This document shows positions 1-8,825 of a DNA stretch of 34,657 nt, piece after piece (the stretch's first letter is position 1; each line of letters starts with the position of its first letter). A program made the translations under genes and the position numbers. Below the pieces are notes generated by a model. It was not told the DNA's origin. It did not search any database and saw only the letters and a program-made list of their open reading frames with translations. The stretch comes from Streptomyces griseus (GTDB lineage Bacteria > Actinomycetota > Actinomycetes > Streptomycetales > Streptomycetaceae), in assembly GCA_002154345.1 (NCBI GenBank), contig MUNB01000184.1, positions 1 to 34,657 of the forward strand, in the 5' to 3' direction.

Positions 1-122
1 ATCAGCCCGGCGGTGGCGCCGATCGCCACGACCGCCGAGGCGACGGCCAGCACGGCGTGACGGCGGGTGGCACGCCGGCGATCCCGGTGTGCGATACGGC
101 GCTGCGCGCGTGAACCCGGCAC
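1..122 (-). CDS. N-terminal fragment of a membrane or secreted protein (runs off the left edge)
   Basis: Reading the minus strand from a GTG at 122-120 gives an open frame to the window edge. It begins with a very basic stretch (many Arg, about residues 5-22) followed by a hydrophobic Ala/Val/Ile/Leu run (about residues 24-40). That is the pattern of a signal peptide or a type II membrane anchor. Only about 40 residues are visible, so neither family nor function can be given. The start is uncertain: a GAGGA purine run lies immediately against the GTG, closer than usual, and a start farther upstream is possible. The gene diverges from the DUF5995 gene at 219, leaving roughly 100 bases for both promoters. 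It could be chance reading, but positive charges followed by a hydrophobic core make a real gene more likely. Confidence 0.45.
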   Translation of the reverse strand, partial: MPGSRAQRRIAHRDRRRATRRHAVLAVASAVVAIGATAGL

Positions 123-218
123 TCCTCGATCCCCTTTTCCGGCACCGTTGTTCGTCCGATCCGATGAACCTCGGGCCGGTCGGCGCCGTGGCGAGCCTAT
201 GGCTGGGACGCTCCGCGC

Positions 219-929
219 ATGACGCAGATCGAGCAGTCCGCAGTACCGGTCCCCGTCGGCTGCGCGCCGACGGGCGGCTCCCCGGTGGTCGAACGTATGC
301 GGGAACTGCGTTCCCGGTGGCCGTCCACGGACGGGGTGGCGGTCTTCAACGAGGCCTATCTGGAGGTCGTCGAGAGGGCTGATCCGGGCCTCGGCCGGGG
401 TGGGTTCGACGACCGGGAGGCCGCCGCCCTGCTGGGCGTGCGCTGCGCGGAGCACTATCTGTCGGCCGTGGAGACGGCGACGGCGGGCGGGCGTCCGCCG
501 CAGTGCTGGCGCCCGCTGCTCCAGTACCGCCGCCATCCCGGCGTACGCCCGCTGCAGTTCGCGCTGAGCGGTCTACAGGCGCACGTCGGGCACGATCTGG
601 TCCTGGCGGTGGTGGACACCTGTCGTACGCTCGGCTGCGCTCCGCCGGACCTGGAAGGGGAGTTCGAGCGCGTGGGCGATCTCCTCGTGTTGCTGGAGGA
701 GTTGATCCACGACGATCTGATGCCGGGTCCCGATCTGCTGGAGATCGCGGACCCGGTGACGCATCTGGTGAGTTCCTGGAGCCTGGAGCGGGCCCGCGAG
801 GCGGCCTGGTCGGCGGCCCGGGTGCTCTGGCGGCTGCGCGGATTCCCGTCGCTGGCCGAGGAGTTCAGGCAGCGGACCGACGCGGGCGCGGGTCTGGTGG
901 GGCGTTTCCTGCTCACGCCCTGCCGCTGA
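219..929 (+). CDS. DUF5995 family protein
   Basis: This 236-residue protein matches my recollection of the actinobacterial DUF5995 family, whose role is unknown. It is rich in helix-forming residues and has no signal peptide or membrane segment, so it should be cytoplasmic. Recognisable family stretches are an early VFNEAYLEV segment (about residues 41-49), a CWRPLL..RRHPGVRPLQFALSGLQAHVGHDL block (about 95-125) in which His and Asp residues cluster, and a late SWSLERAREAAW segment. The conserved His residues could bind a metal or cofactor; that is inference only. The start is the first ATG of a clean high-GC3 frame, although the upstream Shine-Dalgarno is weak. It converges on the flavin monooxygenase gene, whose stop is only about 35 bases away on the other strand. 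The gene appears monocistronic. Confidence 0.75.
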   Translation: MTQIEQSAVPVPVGCAPTGGSPVVERMRELRSRWPSTDGVAVFNEAYLEVVERADPGLGRGGFDDREAAALLGVRCAEHYLSAVETATAGGRPPQCWRPLLQYRRHPGVRPLQFALSGLQAHVGHDLVLAVVDTCRTLGCAPPDLEGEFERVGDLLVLLEELIHDDLMPGPDLLEIADPVTHLVSSWSLERAREAAWSAARVLWRLRGFPSLAEEFRQRTDAGAGLVGRFLLTPCR

Positions 930-963
930 CGCCCGCGCCCGCGTCGGTGCGCGGTGCCGCCGG

Positions 964-2658
964 TCAGTCCTCCGGGAGTTCGACCGGGGCGATCTCGTCG
1001 AAGACGTCGCCGGGGCCGGGGTTGGTCGCGTCGGTCGCCCCGCCGAACTGGTGCATGACGCCCCACACCGCGTTCAGCGCGGTCTGCACGGCCCCCTCGG
1101 CCCAGCCGGCCGTCCAGGAGATGTCGTCGCCCGCCAGGAACAGCCCCCGCTTGTCCTCGGGCAGGTCGTCCTGCATGAAGTGGGTGAACAGCCGCCGCTG
1201 GTAACGGTAGTGGCCGGGCAGGTTCGCCTTGAACGCGCCCATGAAGTACGGCTCGTTCTCCCAGGAGACGGTCACCGGGTTGCCGATGATGTGGCTGCGG
1301 ATGTCGACGTTCGGGTAGATCTCGCCGAGCGACTTGAGCATGACGTCCATGCGCTCCTTCGGGGAGAGCGGCAGCCACTTCAGGCTGTCGTCGCACCACG
1401 TGTAGGAGAGGCAGATGACGGCGGGCCTGTCCGGGCCCTCGTCCAGGAGGTACGTCCCCCGGGTCATCCGGTCGGTGAGCGTCATCGACATGGTGTCGCG
1501 GCCGGTGAGCTCGTCCTTGTCCAGCCAGAAGGGCCGGTCCACCGGCACGAACAGCTTGGACGACTCCATGTAGTGGGTGCGCTCCATCGCCGTCCAGTGG
1601 TCGATCGGGAAGAGCGCGTCATCGCAGTCGATCTTGGAGAGCAGCAGCCAGGACTGGCCGGTGAAGACCGCGGCCCGGAAGGTGCGGATGTCGCCGGTGG
1701 CGTCGGTGACGGTGATGCGGTTGCCCGCGGTGCGGGTCAGCCGGGTCACGGCGCCGCGCGGCTCGCCGCCGTGCAGGGAGGAGAGCGAGGTGCCGAGCGG
1801 CCAGTGGACGATCTTCTGCGGCTCACGGTCCCACAGGCGCAGCGGAAGCTGCTGGCTGCCGCCGACGATGCCGCGGTGGTGGTCGTCGGCCTCGGTGTAG
1901 ACGACGCGCAGGATCTCCAGGATGGAGTTGGGGAAGTCGGTGTCCCAGCCGCCGGTGCCGAAGCCGACCTGGCCGAAGATCTCGCGGTGCCGGAAGGACT
2001 TGAAGGCCTCGGACTCGCAGAGGAAGCCGTAGAAGGTCTGGTTGTCGAGCCGCTCGACGAGCTGCGCCCAGATCTCCCGGATGCGCGGTACGTCGCGCTC
2101 GCGCAGGGCCCGGTTCATGTCGGAGAAGTCGGCGCCCTCCTCCAGACAGGCGTTCCAGGCCTCGGCCACATCGCGGTAGACCTGCGGCAGGTCGTCGATG
2201 GTCTCGGCGTAGTGCGACTCGCCCTTGAGGTCCACGACGGTCGAGGGCGTGGCCGGGGAGAGCGGGTTGGGGAAGGGCCGGGTCTCCAGACCCACCAGGT
2301 CGATGTAGTGCTGGAGCGCCGTGGAGGACGGCGGGAAGCGCATCGCGCCCATCTCGGCGGTGAGGTCGCCGTCGCAGCCGTCGAAGCCGACGGTACGCAG
2401 CCGGCCGCCGATCTGGTCCGCCTCGTACACGACGGGCTTGAGGCCCATCTTCATCAGCTCGTACGCGGCGATGATGCCGGACAGCCCGCCGCCGATGACG
2501 GCGACCTCCTGGCCGTGCTCGGTCGCCGGTATCTGTCCGAGGCCGGCCGGGTGGGCGAGGAAGTCGTCGTACGCGTACGGGAAGTCCGGTCCGAACATGG
2601 TGATCGGCGGGGCGGCCGCGTCGGTGTGCTGGACGGCGTTGGGCACCGTGGACGTCAT
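964..2658 (-). CDS. davB: FAD-dependent amino acid 2-monooxygenase, lysine 2-monooxygenase (DavB)-like
   Basis: This 564-residue flavoprotein of the monoamine oxidase / amino acid oxidase superfamily probably oxidatively decarboxylates an L-amino acid to its amide. The best candidate reaction is L-lysine + O2 to 5-aminovaleramide + CO2 + H2O. The FAD Rossmann motif VIGGGLSG lies at about residues 54-61, the ribose-binding acidic residue is in VVYEA (76-80), and GGRLR is at 84-88. Long blocks agree with the Pseudomonas DavB sequence as I remember it: the N-terminal ITMFGPDFPYAYDDF, VFGQVGFGTGGWD-type, HWPLGTSLSSLHGG, and the C-terminal AGDDISWT...EGAVQTALNAVWG. Length is also typical. Tryptophan 2-monooxygenase (IaaM) is a related alternative. 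The ATG at 2658 follows an AAGGAG Shine-Dalgarno. The gene lies 56 bases after the amidase gene, which would act on its amide product. Confidence 0.8.
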   Translation of the reverse strand: MTSTVPNAVQHTDAAAPPITMFGPDFPYAYDDFLAHPAGLGQIPATEHGQEVAVIGGGLSGIIAAYELMKMGLKPVVYEADQIGGRLRTVGFDGCDGDLTAEMGAMRFPPSSTALQHYIDLVGLETRPFPNPLSPATPSTVVDLKGESHYAETIDDLPQVYRDVAEAWNACLEEGADFSDMNRALRERDVPRIREIWAQLVERLDNQTFYGFLCESEAFKSFRHREIFGQVGFGTGGWDTDFPNSILEILRVVYTEADDHHRGIVGGSQQLPLRLWDREPQKIVHWPLGTSLSSLHGGEPRGAVTRLTRTAGNRITVTDATGDIRTFRAAVFTGQSWLLLSKIDCDDALFPIDHWTAMERTHYMESSKLFVPVDRPFWLDKDELTGRDTMSMTLTDRMTRGTYLLDEGPDRPAVICLSYTWCDDSLKWLPLSPKERMDVMLKSLGEIYPNVDIRSHIIGNPVTVSWENEPYFMGAFKANLPGHYRYQRRLFTHFMQDDLPEDKRGLFLAGDDISWTAGWAEGAVQTALNAVWGVMHQFGGATDATNPGPGDVFDEIAPVELPED

Positions 2659-2714
2659 GGGGTACGGACTCCTTGCGCGATGACTCTGGGGAGGGGAAGT
2701 CGAGGGGGGCGGGC

Positions 2715-3512
2715 TCAGGCGAGGGAGCCGTACAGACCGGGGCGGCGGTCGTGCAGATAGGGGTTGGCGGCGCGCGATGCGGCCAGGAACTCCGGGTCCA
2801 CCTCGCCGAGGACGAGCTCCTCGCCGCGGCCGGCGCGGGTGCGCACGGTGCCGTCGGGGCCGGCCAGGCAGCTGAGCCCGACGAACTCGAACTCGCCTTC
2901 CGGGCCGGTGCGGTTGACGTACGCCACGTACATCTGGCTCTCGAAGGCCCGGACGGGGACGACGGATTCGGCGACGAACTGGAAGGGGTGCATCTGCGCG
3001 GTGGGCACCAGCAGCAGGTCGGTGCCGGCCAGGGCATGCGCCCGGACGTTCTCCGGGAACTCGACGTCGTAGCAGATCAGCAGGCCGATGCGGAGACCGT
3101 CGAGGTCGGCCTGGACGACGGTCTGCTCGCCGGGGGTGAACCACTCCTGCTCGAAGCAGCCGAAGAGGTGGGTCTTGCGGTAGTTCGCGAGGCGCGTGCC
3201 GTCGGGGCCGATGAGCTGGGAGGCGTTGAAGATCCGCTGCCCGTCGCGCTCCGGGTAGCCGTAGAGGACGGCGAGGCCGTGGCGTACGGCGATCTCGGCG
3301 ACGGCCTCCGCGCCGGGACCGTCGGCCGGCTCGGCGAGTACGGGGACGGCGTCGCCGATGGCGTAACCGGTGAGGAACAGCTCCGGCGAGACCAGCAGCC
3401 CGGCTCCGGCGGCGGCGGCCCGTGCGGCGGCCTCGTCGAGCACCTTCAGGTTCTCGGCGACGGCGCCCGGACGTCCGGAGCTCTGGAGCAGGGCGGTGCG
3501 CAACGACGGCAT
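2715..3512 (-). CDS. davA: Nitrilase-family amidase, 5-aminovaleramidase (DavA)-like
   Basis: This is a 265-residue carbon-nitrogen hydrolase. The catalytic Glu-Lys-Cys triad is visible: E44 in SPELFLTGY, K113 in NYRKTHLFG and C147 in LLICYDVEFPEN. The sequence tracks Pseudomonas DavA (5-aminopentanamidase) as I recall it over nearly the whole length, including YGYPERDGQRIFNASQLIGPDG and the PTAQMHPF region, and the length matches. The predicted reaction is 5-aminovaleramide + H2O to 5-aminovalerate + NH3, in the cytoplasm. Its pairing with the downstream monooxygenase gene supports this substrate, since one enzyme makes the amide and the other hydrolyses it. If the partner uses tryptophan, indole-3-acetamide is the alternative substrate. 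The ATG at 3512 was chosen because an upstream in-frame extension has low-complexity coding. About 180 bases upstream lies the Lrp gene, with a repeat-rich gap between them. Confidence 0.8.
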   Translation of the reverse strand: MPSLRTALLQSSGRPGAVAENLKVLDEAAARAAAAGAGLLVSPELFLTGYAIGDAVPVLAEPADGPGAEAVAEIAVRHGLAVLYGYPERDGQRIFNASQLIGPDGTRLANYRKTHLFGCFEQEWFTPGEQTVVQADLDGLRIGLLICYDVEFPENVRAHALAGTDLLLVPTAQMHPFQFVAESVVPVRAFESQMYVAYVNRTGPEGEFEFVGLSCLAGPDGTVRTRAGRGEELVLGEVDPEFLAASRAANPYLHDRRPGLYGSLA

Positions 3513-3593
3513 GGCTGACCTCGGGCGGTGCGGGCGGGGTGGGGAGACGTATCGAAGGTACGTGGCCCGGTTCGCGCCGGACAAGGCGCGAGT

Positions 3594-3653
3594 GTTGCGC
3601 GTCGACCGTTGATTCGTTGCGCGCGAAGGGCTTGCCGCGGCGAATCGTTGCGT
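3594..3653. promoter_or_regulatory. Three GTTGCG repeats upstream of the amidase gene, possible Lrp operator
   Basis: The gap between the Lrp-family gene and the amidase gene contains GTTGCGC at 3594-3600, GTTGCGC at 3616-3622 and GTTGCGT at 3647-3653. The last two sit in longer matching contexts (TTCGTTGCG and ATCGTTGCG). Spacings of 22 and 31 bases are close to two and three helical turns, as expected for a multimeric Lrp-type protein binding one face of the DNA. The assignment to Lrp is inference from position; the repeats themselves are visible. Confidence 0.35.
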
Positions 3654-3696
3654 CGGACATCACCGCAGGTCAGCGGGGTGATGTGCGCCACCCGTT

Positions 3697-4155
3697 TCAG
3701 GCCGGCGGGGCCTCCGCGGAGTACCGGCGGAGCAGCGGTGAGAGCACCAGGACGGACTTGGTCCGCTCGACGTACGGCTCCCCCGCGATCCGCTCCAGGA
3801 CCTGTTCGAAGTGGCGCATGTCGGCGGCGAAGACCTGCACCACCGCGTCCGCCTCGCCCGTGACGGTGGAGGCCGCGGCGATCTCCGGATAGCGGGCGAG
3901 GCCCTGCTTGATCGCTTCCGGGGAGGTGTTGCGGCTGCAGTAGATCTCGATGAACCCCTCGGTCTCCCAGCCGAGCGCCGCCGGGTCGACCCGCACGGTG
4001 AAGCCGGTGATCGCGCCCTCGGCCCGCAGCCGGTCGACGCGGCGTTTCACGGCGGGGGCGGAGAGGCCGATGAGGGCGCCGATGTCGGCGTAGGAGCGCC
4101 GGGCGTCTTCGGCGAGGGCGTGGACGATGCGTTCGTCGAGGTCGTTCAGGCGCAC
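3697..4155 (-). CDS. Lrp/AsnC family transcriptional regulator
   Basis: This 152-residue protein has the full Lrp/AsnC layout. The N-terminal winged HTH (about residues 3-55) includes the family signature LNDLDERIVHALAEDAR and the recognition region IGLSAPAVKRRVDRLRAEGAI. A C-terminal ligand-binding RAM domain follows (about 65-140), with the TGEADAVVQVFA segment. Such proteins sense amino acids and usually act as octamers. Its position directly upstream of the amidase and flavin monooxygenase genes, in the same direction, makes it the likely local regulator of that amino-acid pathway, with the substrate amino acid (lysine?) as candidate effector; this is inferred. The start is GTG at 4155 because the signature begins immediately after it, although the Shine-Dalgarno is poor. 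A strong terminator upstream separates it from the aldehyde dehydrogenase gene. Confidence 0.88.
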   Translation of the reverse strand: MRLNDLDERIVHALAEDARRSYADIGALIGLSAPAVKRRVDRLRAEGAITGFTVRVDPAALGWETEGFIEIYCSRNTSPEAIKQGLARYPEIAAASTVTGEADAVVQVFAADMRHFEQVLERIAGEPYVERTKSVLVLSPLLRRYSAEAPPA

Positions 4156-4189
4156 GTCGGGCGGTTCACTTCTCTGCGGTGGGTCGGCT

Positions 4190-4219
4190 TGCGGGAGGCG
4201 GAGGGTGCCGCCTCCCGCA
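4190..4219 (-). terminator. Hairpin terminator after the aldehyde dehydrogenase gene
   Basis: A perfect 12-base-pair inverted repeat (4190-4201 with 4208-4219) has a 6-base loop and lies 51 bases past the dehydrogenase stop. No long U-tract follows, which is common in Streptomyces. It suggests that the dehydrogenase and the Lrp-amidase-monooxygenase genes are separate transcripts. Confidence 0.65.
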
Positions 4220-4270
4220 GTAGACCACGGGCCGCCGCCCTGGGCATGCCCGGTGCGGCGGGGCAGGCCG

Positions 4271-5728
4271 TCAGAAGGGGAACTGCGAGCGGCCGTGCTG
4301 GATGGAGATCCACTTCTGGGTGGTGAAGGCCTCGGTCATCGATTCGCCGTTCAGCCGGCCGAGGCCGGAGCTCTTCTCACCGCCGAAGGGGACGATCGGC
4401 TCGTCGTGGACGGTGCCGTCGTTGATGTGGATCATGCCGGTGTGGATGCGCTGCCCGACCCGCACCCCGCGCTCGATGTTGCCGGTGTGGACGGCGCCGC
4501 TGAGTCCGTACGGGGTGTCGTTGGCGATGCGGACGGCCTCGTCCTCGCCGTCGAAGGGGATCAGCAGGGCGACGGGGCCGAAGATCTCCTGGTGCAGGAC
4601 GGGCGAGTCGGCGGCGAGGCCGGTCAGTACGGAGGGGCTGACCAGGTTGCCGTCGGCGCGGCCGTGCAGGAGGGCCGTCGCGCCGGCCGCCACGGTCTGG
4701 TCGACGAGCTTGGAGACGGACTCGGCCTGCGAGGAGTTGATCAGCGGGCCGATCTGGGTGGCCGGGTCGGCGGGGTCGCCGACGGTGAGCGAGGCGACCT
4801 TGGCGACGAACTTCTCGGTGAACTCCGCTTCGACGGCGCGGTCGACCAGGATGCGGTTGGCGGCCATGCAGACCTGGCCCTGGTGGACGTACCGGCTGAA
4901 GACCGCCGCGTCGACGGCGTAGTCCAGATCGGCGTCATCGAGCACGATCAGGGCGCTGTTGCCGCCGAGTTCGAGGACGGCGCGCTTGAGGTTGCGGGCG
5001 CAGACGGTGGCGACGTGGCGGCCGACCTTGTCCGAGCCGGTGAAGGAGATGACCTGCGGTACGGGGTGCTCCAGCAGGGTGTCGCCGATCTCCGCGATGT
5101 CGGTGATCACGACGTTCAGCAGCCCGGCGGGCAGCCCGGCGTCCTCGAAGATCTTGGCGAGCAGGGTGCCGCCGCAGATCGGGGTGTTCTGGTGCGGCTT
5201 GAGGACGACGGCGTTGCCGAGGGCCAGCGCGGGCGCGACGGACTTGAGGGAGAGCAGGAAGGGGAAGTTGAACGGGCTGATCACGCCGACGACCCCGACG
5301 GGCACACGGTAGACCCGGTTCTCCTTGCCCTCGGTGGGCGAGGGGAGGATCTGTCCGGCGGGGCGCAGGGCCAGCTGGATCGCCTCACGGAGGAATTCCT
5401 TGGCCAGGTGCAGTTCGAAGGCGGCCTTCAGCCGGGTGCCGCCGAGCTCGGCGACGATGGCCTCGCCGATCTCCGGCTCGCGCTCCTCCACGAGGCGCAG
5501 CGCCTTCTCCAGGACGGCCCGCCTGCTGTACGGGTTGGTGTCCGCCCACGCCTGCTGGGCGCGCTCCGCGGCGCGGTAGGCCTGGTCGACCTCGTCGGCG
5601 GTGGCGACCGGGATCGAGGCGAGCTTCTCCCCGTCGAACGGGTTGAAGTCGATGATGTCCCAGGACCCCTTCCCCGGCCTCCACTCGCCGTCGATGTACT
5701 GGTGGGCCAGGTCAGTGAAGAAGGACAT
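4271..5728 (-). CDS. NAD(P)-dependent aldehyde dehydrogenase (benzaldehyde/vanillin dehydrogenase-like)
   Basis: This 485-residue member of the aldehyde dehydrogenase superfamily oxidises an aldehyde to the acid. Key positions are present: the oxyanion-hole Asn in SPFNFP (N154), FTGS (229-232), the general base in LELGG (E253) and the catalytic Cys in HQGQVCM (C287). The overall style (AVLEKALRLVEE, PVPQVISFTGSDKVGR, PFGGEKSSGLGR) recalls benzaldehyde/vanillin-type dehydrogenases. Because it sits beside a DavBA-like pair, glutarate semialdehyde is a possible substrate, but no 5-aminovalerate aminotransferase gene is in the window and the link is only contextual. The ATG at 5728 is preceded by AAGGGA. 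Upstream lies an AT-rich promoter with a perfect palindrome over its -35 region, so the gene is probably under a dedicated repressor. A hairpin terminator lies downstream. Confidence 0.88.
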   Translation of the reverse strand: MSFFTDLAHQYIDGEWRPGKGSWDIIDFNPFDGEKLASIPVATADEVDQAYRAAERAQQAWADTNPYSRRAVLEKALRLVEEREPEIGEAIVAELGGTRLKAAFELHLAKEFLREAIQLALRPAGQILPSPTEGKENRVYRVPVGVVGVISPFNFPFLLSLKSVAPALALGNAVVLKPHQNTPICGGTLLAKIFEDAGLPAGLLNVVITDIAEIGDTLLEHPVPQVISFTGSDKVGRHVATVCARNLKRAVLELGGNSALIVLDDADLDYAVDAAVFSRYVHQGQVCMAANRILVDRAVEAEFTEKFVAKVASLTVGDPADPATQIGPLINSSQAESVSKLVDQTVAAGATALLHGRADGNLVSPSVLTGLAADSPVLHQEIFGPVALLIPFDGEDEAVRIANDTPYGLSGAVHTGNIERGVRVGQRIHTGMIHINDGTVHDEPIVPFGGEKSSGLGRLNGESMTEAFTTQKWISIQHGRSQFPF

Positions 5729-5772
5729 GAGATCCCTTACCGCAGAGAGAGGCAAGCAGCTGAGTGCGCTTC

Positions 5773-5801
5773 ATATTACTTATACTTCAACAGAGTTGAA
5801 G
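5773..5801 (-). promoter_or_regulatory. Promoter with palindromic operator for the aldehyde dehydrogenase gene
   Basis: On the minus strand, TTCAAC (5800-5795) and TAATAT (5778-5773) form a good vegetative -35/-10 pair with a 16-base spacer, in an AT-rich island that is rare for this genome. The -35 hexamer lies inside a perfect palindrome, CTTCAAC-AGA-GTTGAAG (5785-5801). A dimeric repressor (MarR, GntR or TetR type) bound there would block RNA polymerase. The regulator is not identifiable here; the neighbouring Lrp is one candidate, though Lrp sites are usually more degenerate. Confidence 0.65.
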
Positions 5802-5833
5802 CGCGGCCCCGGCCACTCCACAAGGCCGGAAAA

Positions 5834-5878
5834 GACCCCGCCCCCTCCGGCGCGAAAAGGCCTTAAGGGGGCGGGGTC
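5834..5878 (-). terminator. Hairpin terminator of the guaB1-type gene
   Basis: A perfect 12-base-pair stem (5834-5845 with 5867-5878) encloses a 21-base loop, and four U residues follow on the minus-strand transcript. It lies 18 bases after the stop of the GuaB1-type gene and separates it from the aldehyde dehydrogenase promoter. Confidence 0.75.
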
Positions 5879-5895
5879 GTCGCGGTGATCCGGGA

Positions 5896-7682
<1,787 letters not shown>

Positions 7683-8759
7683 GTGGACAGCGAACTGCCG
7701 GACATCTACTGCCCGTTCCCGCAGCGGACCAACCCGCACGTGGGACACACCCGGGGGCATCTGGACGCCTGGACCAGACGGACGGGGCTGGTCCACCGCG
7801 AGTCCGCGAGGCACCGATTCGAACAAGCCGATTTCGGGTCGTTCGTCGGCATGGTCTACCCGACGGCCGACGAGGAGCACCTCGACCTGGTGGCCGACTG
7901 GTTCGTCTGGCTCTTCCTGGTCGACGACCAGCTCGACGACGGCCACCTCGGCCGTTCACCCGATCGGGTGAGAAGTGTCGTCGAACGCATGCGCGCGGTG
8001 GTCGACGGCTCCGCCCCCGAGCCGCTGCCCGGGGAGGAGGTCCCGGCCGCCGTGACCGCCCTGGCCGATCTGTGGAAACGTACGACGCCGAACGCCGCGC
8101 CCCACTGGCGCACCCGGTTCGCCTGGCACCTGATCACCTACCTCACGACCGCCACGACCTGGGAGGCGGGAAACCGCGCCGAGGACGTGGTGCCCTCGGA
8201 GGAGACGTACATCGCCAAGCGGCGGCACACCGGGGCCATCCACGTCTGCATGGACCTCATAGAGATCGTGGCGGGCATCGAGGCCCCGGAGTCGCTCCAC
8301 AACGACCCCCGCTTCATCACCGCGCTGGAAGCCGCGTGCAACCACGTGTGCTGGGCCAACGACGTGTACTCCTTCGAGAAGGAGCAGGTGCTCGGCGAGA
8401 TCCACAACCTCGTCCACCTGGTCCGCCACCACCGGGGTTTCGGGGAGCAGCAGGCGCTGGACCATGTCGCGGAGCGGCTGGCGATGGAGACCGAACGGTT
8501 CCTGACCGCCGAGGACGAGTTGCTGGAGCTGTATCCGGAGCTGTCCGGGCTGCTGGTGCCCTATCTCGACGGGATGCGGAGCTGGATGCGCGGCAATCTG
8601 GACTGGTCGCGCCAGACGCCCCGCTACAACCCCGCCGACGTGGGCCAGTACGAGGAGCCCGAGGAGTATCTGGAGGAGACCGTGCTGGGCGTCCCGCCCG
8701 CGCGCACCGAGGTGGCGGCTCCCGCTCCGTGCGCGGCGAAGGCGCCGCCGGCCGGCTGA
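7683..8759 (+). CDS. Class I sesquiterpene synthase (candidate epicubenol-type cyclase)
   Basis: This 358-residue bacterial class I terpene cyclase ionises a prenyl diphosphate, most likely farnesyl diphosphate, and cyclises it. The aspartate-rich Mg2+ motif DDQLDD is at 81-86, the NSE triad NDVYSFEKE at 226-234, basic residues in YIAKRRHTG (about 177-185) match the diphosphate sensor, and the C-terminal RY pair occurs in RQTPRY. Length is normal for the family. GTG at 7683 is chosen because the family N-terminus (ELPDIYCPFPQRTNP) begins there and GGAGAGG lies about 14 bases upstream. No P450, methyltransferase or prenyl synthase gene is adjacent, so the product may be a free volatile hydrocarbon or alcohol. 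The characterised (+)-epicubenol synthase of S. griseus occupies, as I recall, a similar place near the pyr genes; orthology is plausible but unverified. The exact product cannot be read from the sequence. Confidence 0.87.
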   Translation: MDSELPDIYCPFPQRTNPHVGHTRGHLDAWTRRTGLVHRESARHRFEQADFGSFVGMVYPTADEEHLDLVADWFVWLFLVDDQLDDGHLGRSPDRVRSVVERMRAVVDGSAPEPLPGEEVPAAVTALADLWKRTTPNAAPHWRTRFAWHLITYLTTATTWEAGNRAEDVVPSEETYIAKRRHTGAIHVCMDLIEIVAGIEAPESLHNDPRFITALEAACNHVCWANDVYSFEKEQVLGEIHNLVHLVRHHRGFGEQQALDHVAERLAMETERFLTAEDELLELYPELSGLLVPYLDGMRSWMRGNLDWSRQTPRYNPADVGQYEEPEEYLEETVLGVPPARTEVAAPAPCAAKAPPAG

Positions 8760-8767
8760 GGGCGGCC

Positions 8768-8819
8768 GGACATGCCGAGGGCCGGGCACCCCGCGGGGTG
8801 CCCGGCCCTCGGCATGTCC
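8768..8819. terminator. 25-base-pair bidirectional terminator between convergent genes
   Basis: A perfect 25-base inverted repeat (8768-8792 with 8795-8819) is separated by only two bases. It sits between the convergent terpene synthase (stop 8759) and SorC-type regulator (stop 8826) genes, so it can terminate both transcripts. The inverted repeat fills most of the 66-base gap. Confidence 0.85.
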
Positions 8820-8825
8820 TGGGGG

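Noticed and set aside
1051..2760. A 569-codon plus-strand frame opposite the flavin monooxygenase gene
   Set aside because: The minus-strand frame has clear FAD motifs and family similarity; the plus frame has shadow composition only.
3513..3663. N-terminal extension of the minus-strand frames through the amidase region to 3663 or 3584
   Set aside because: The nitrilase fold begins at the ATG at 3512, and the extension is intergenic DNA holding repeats and a probable promoter.
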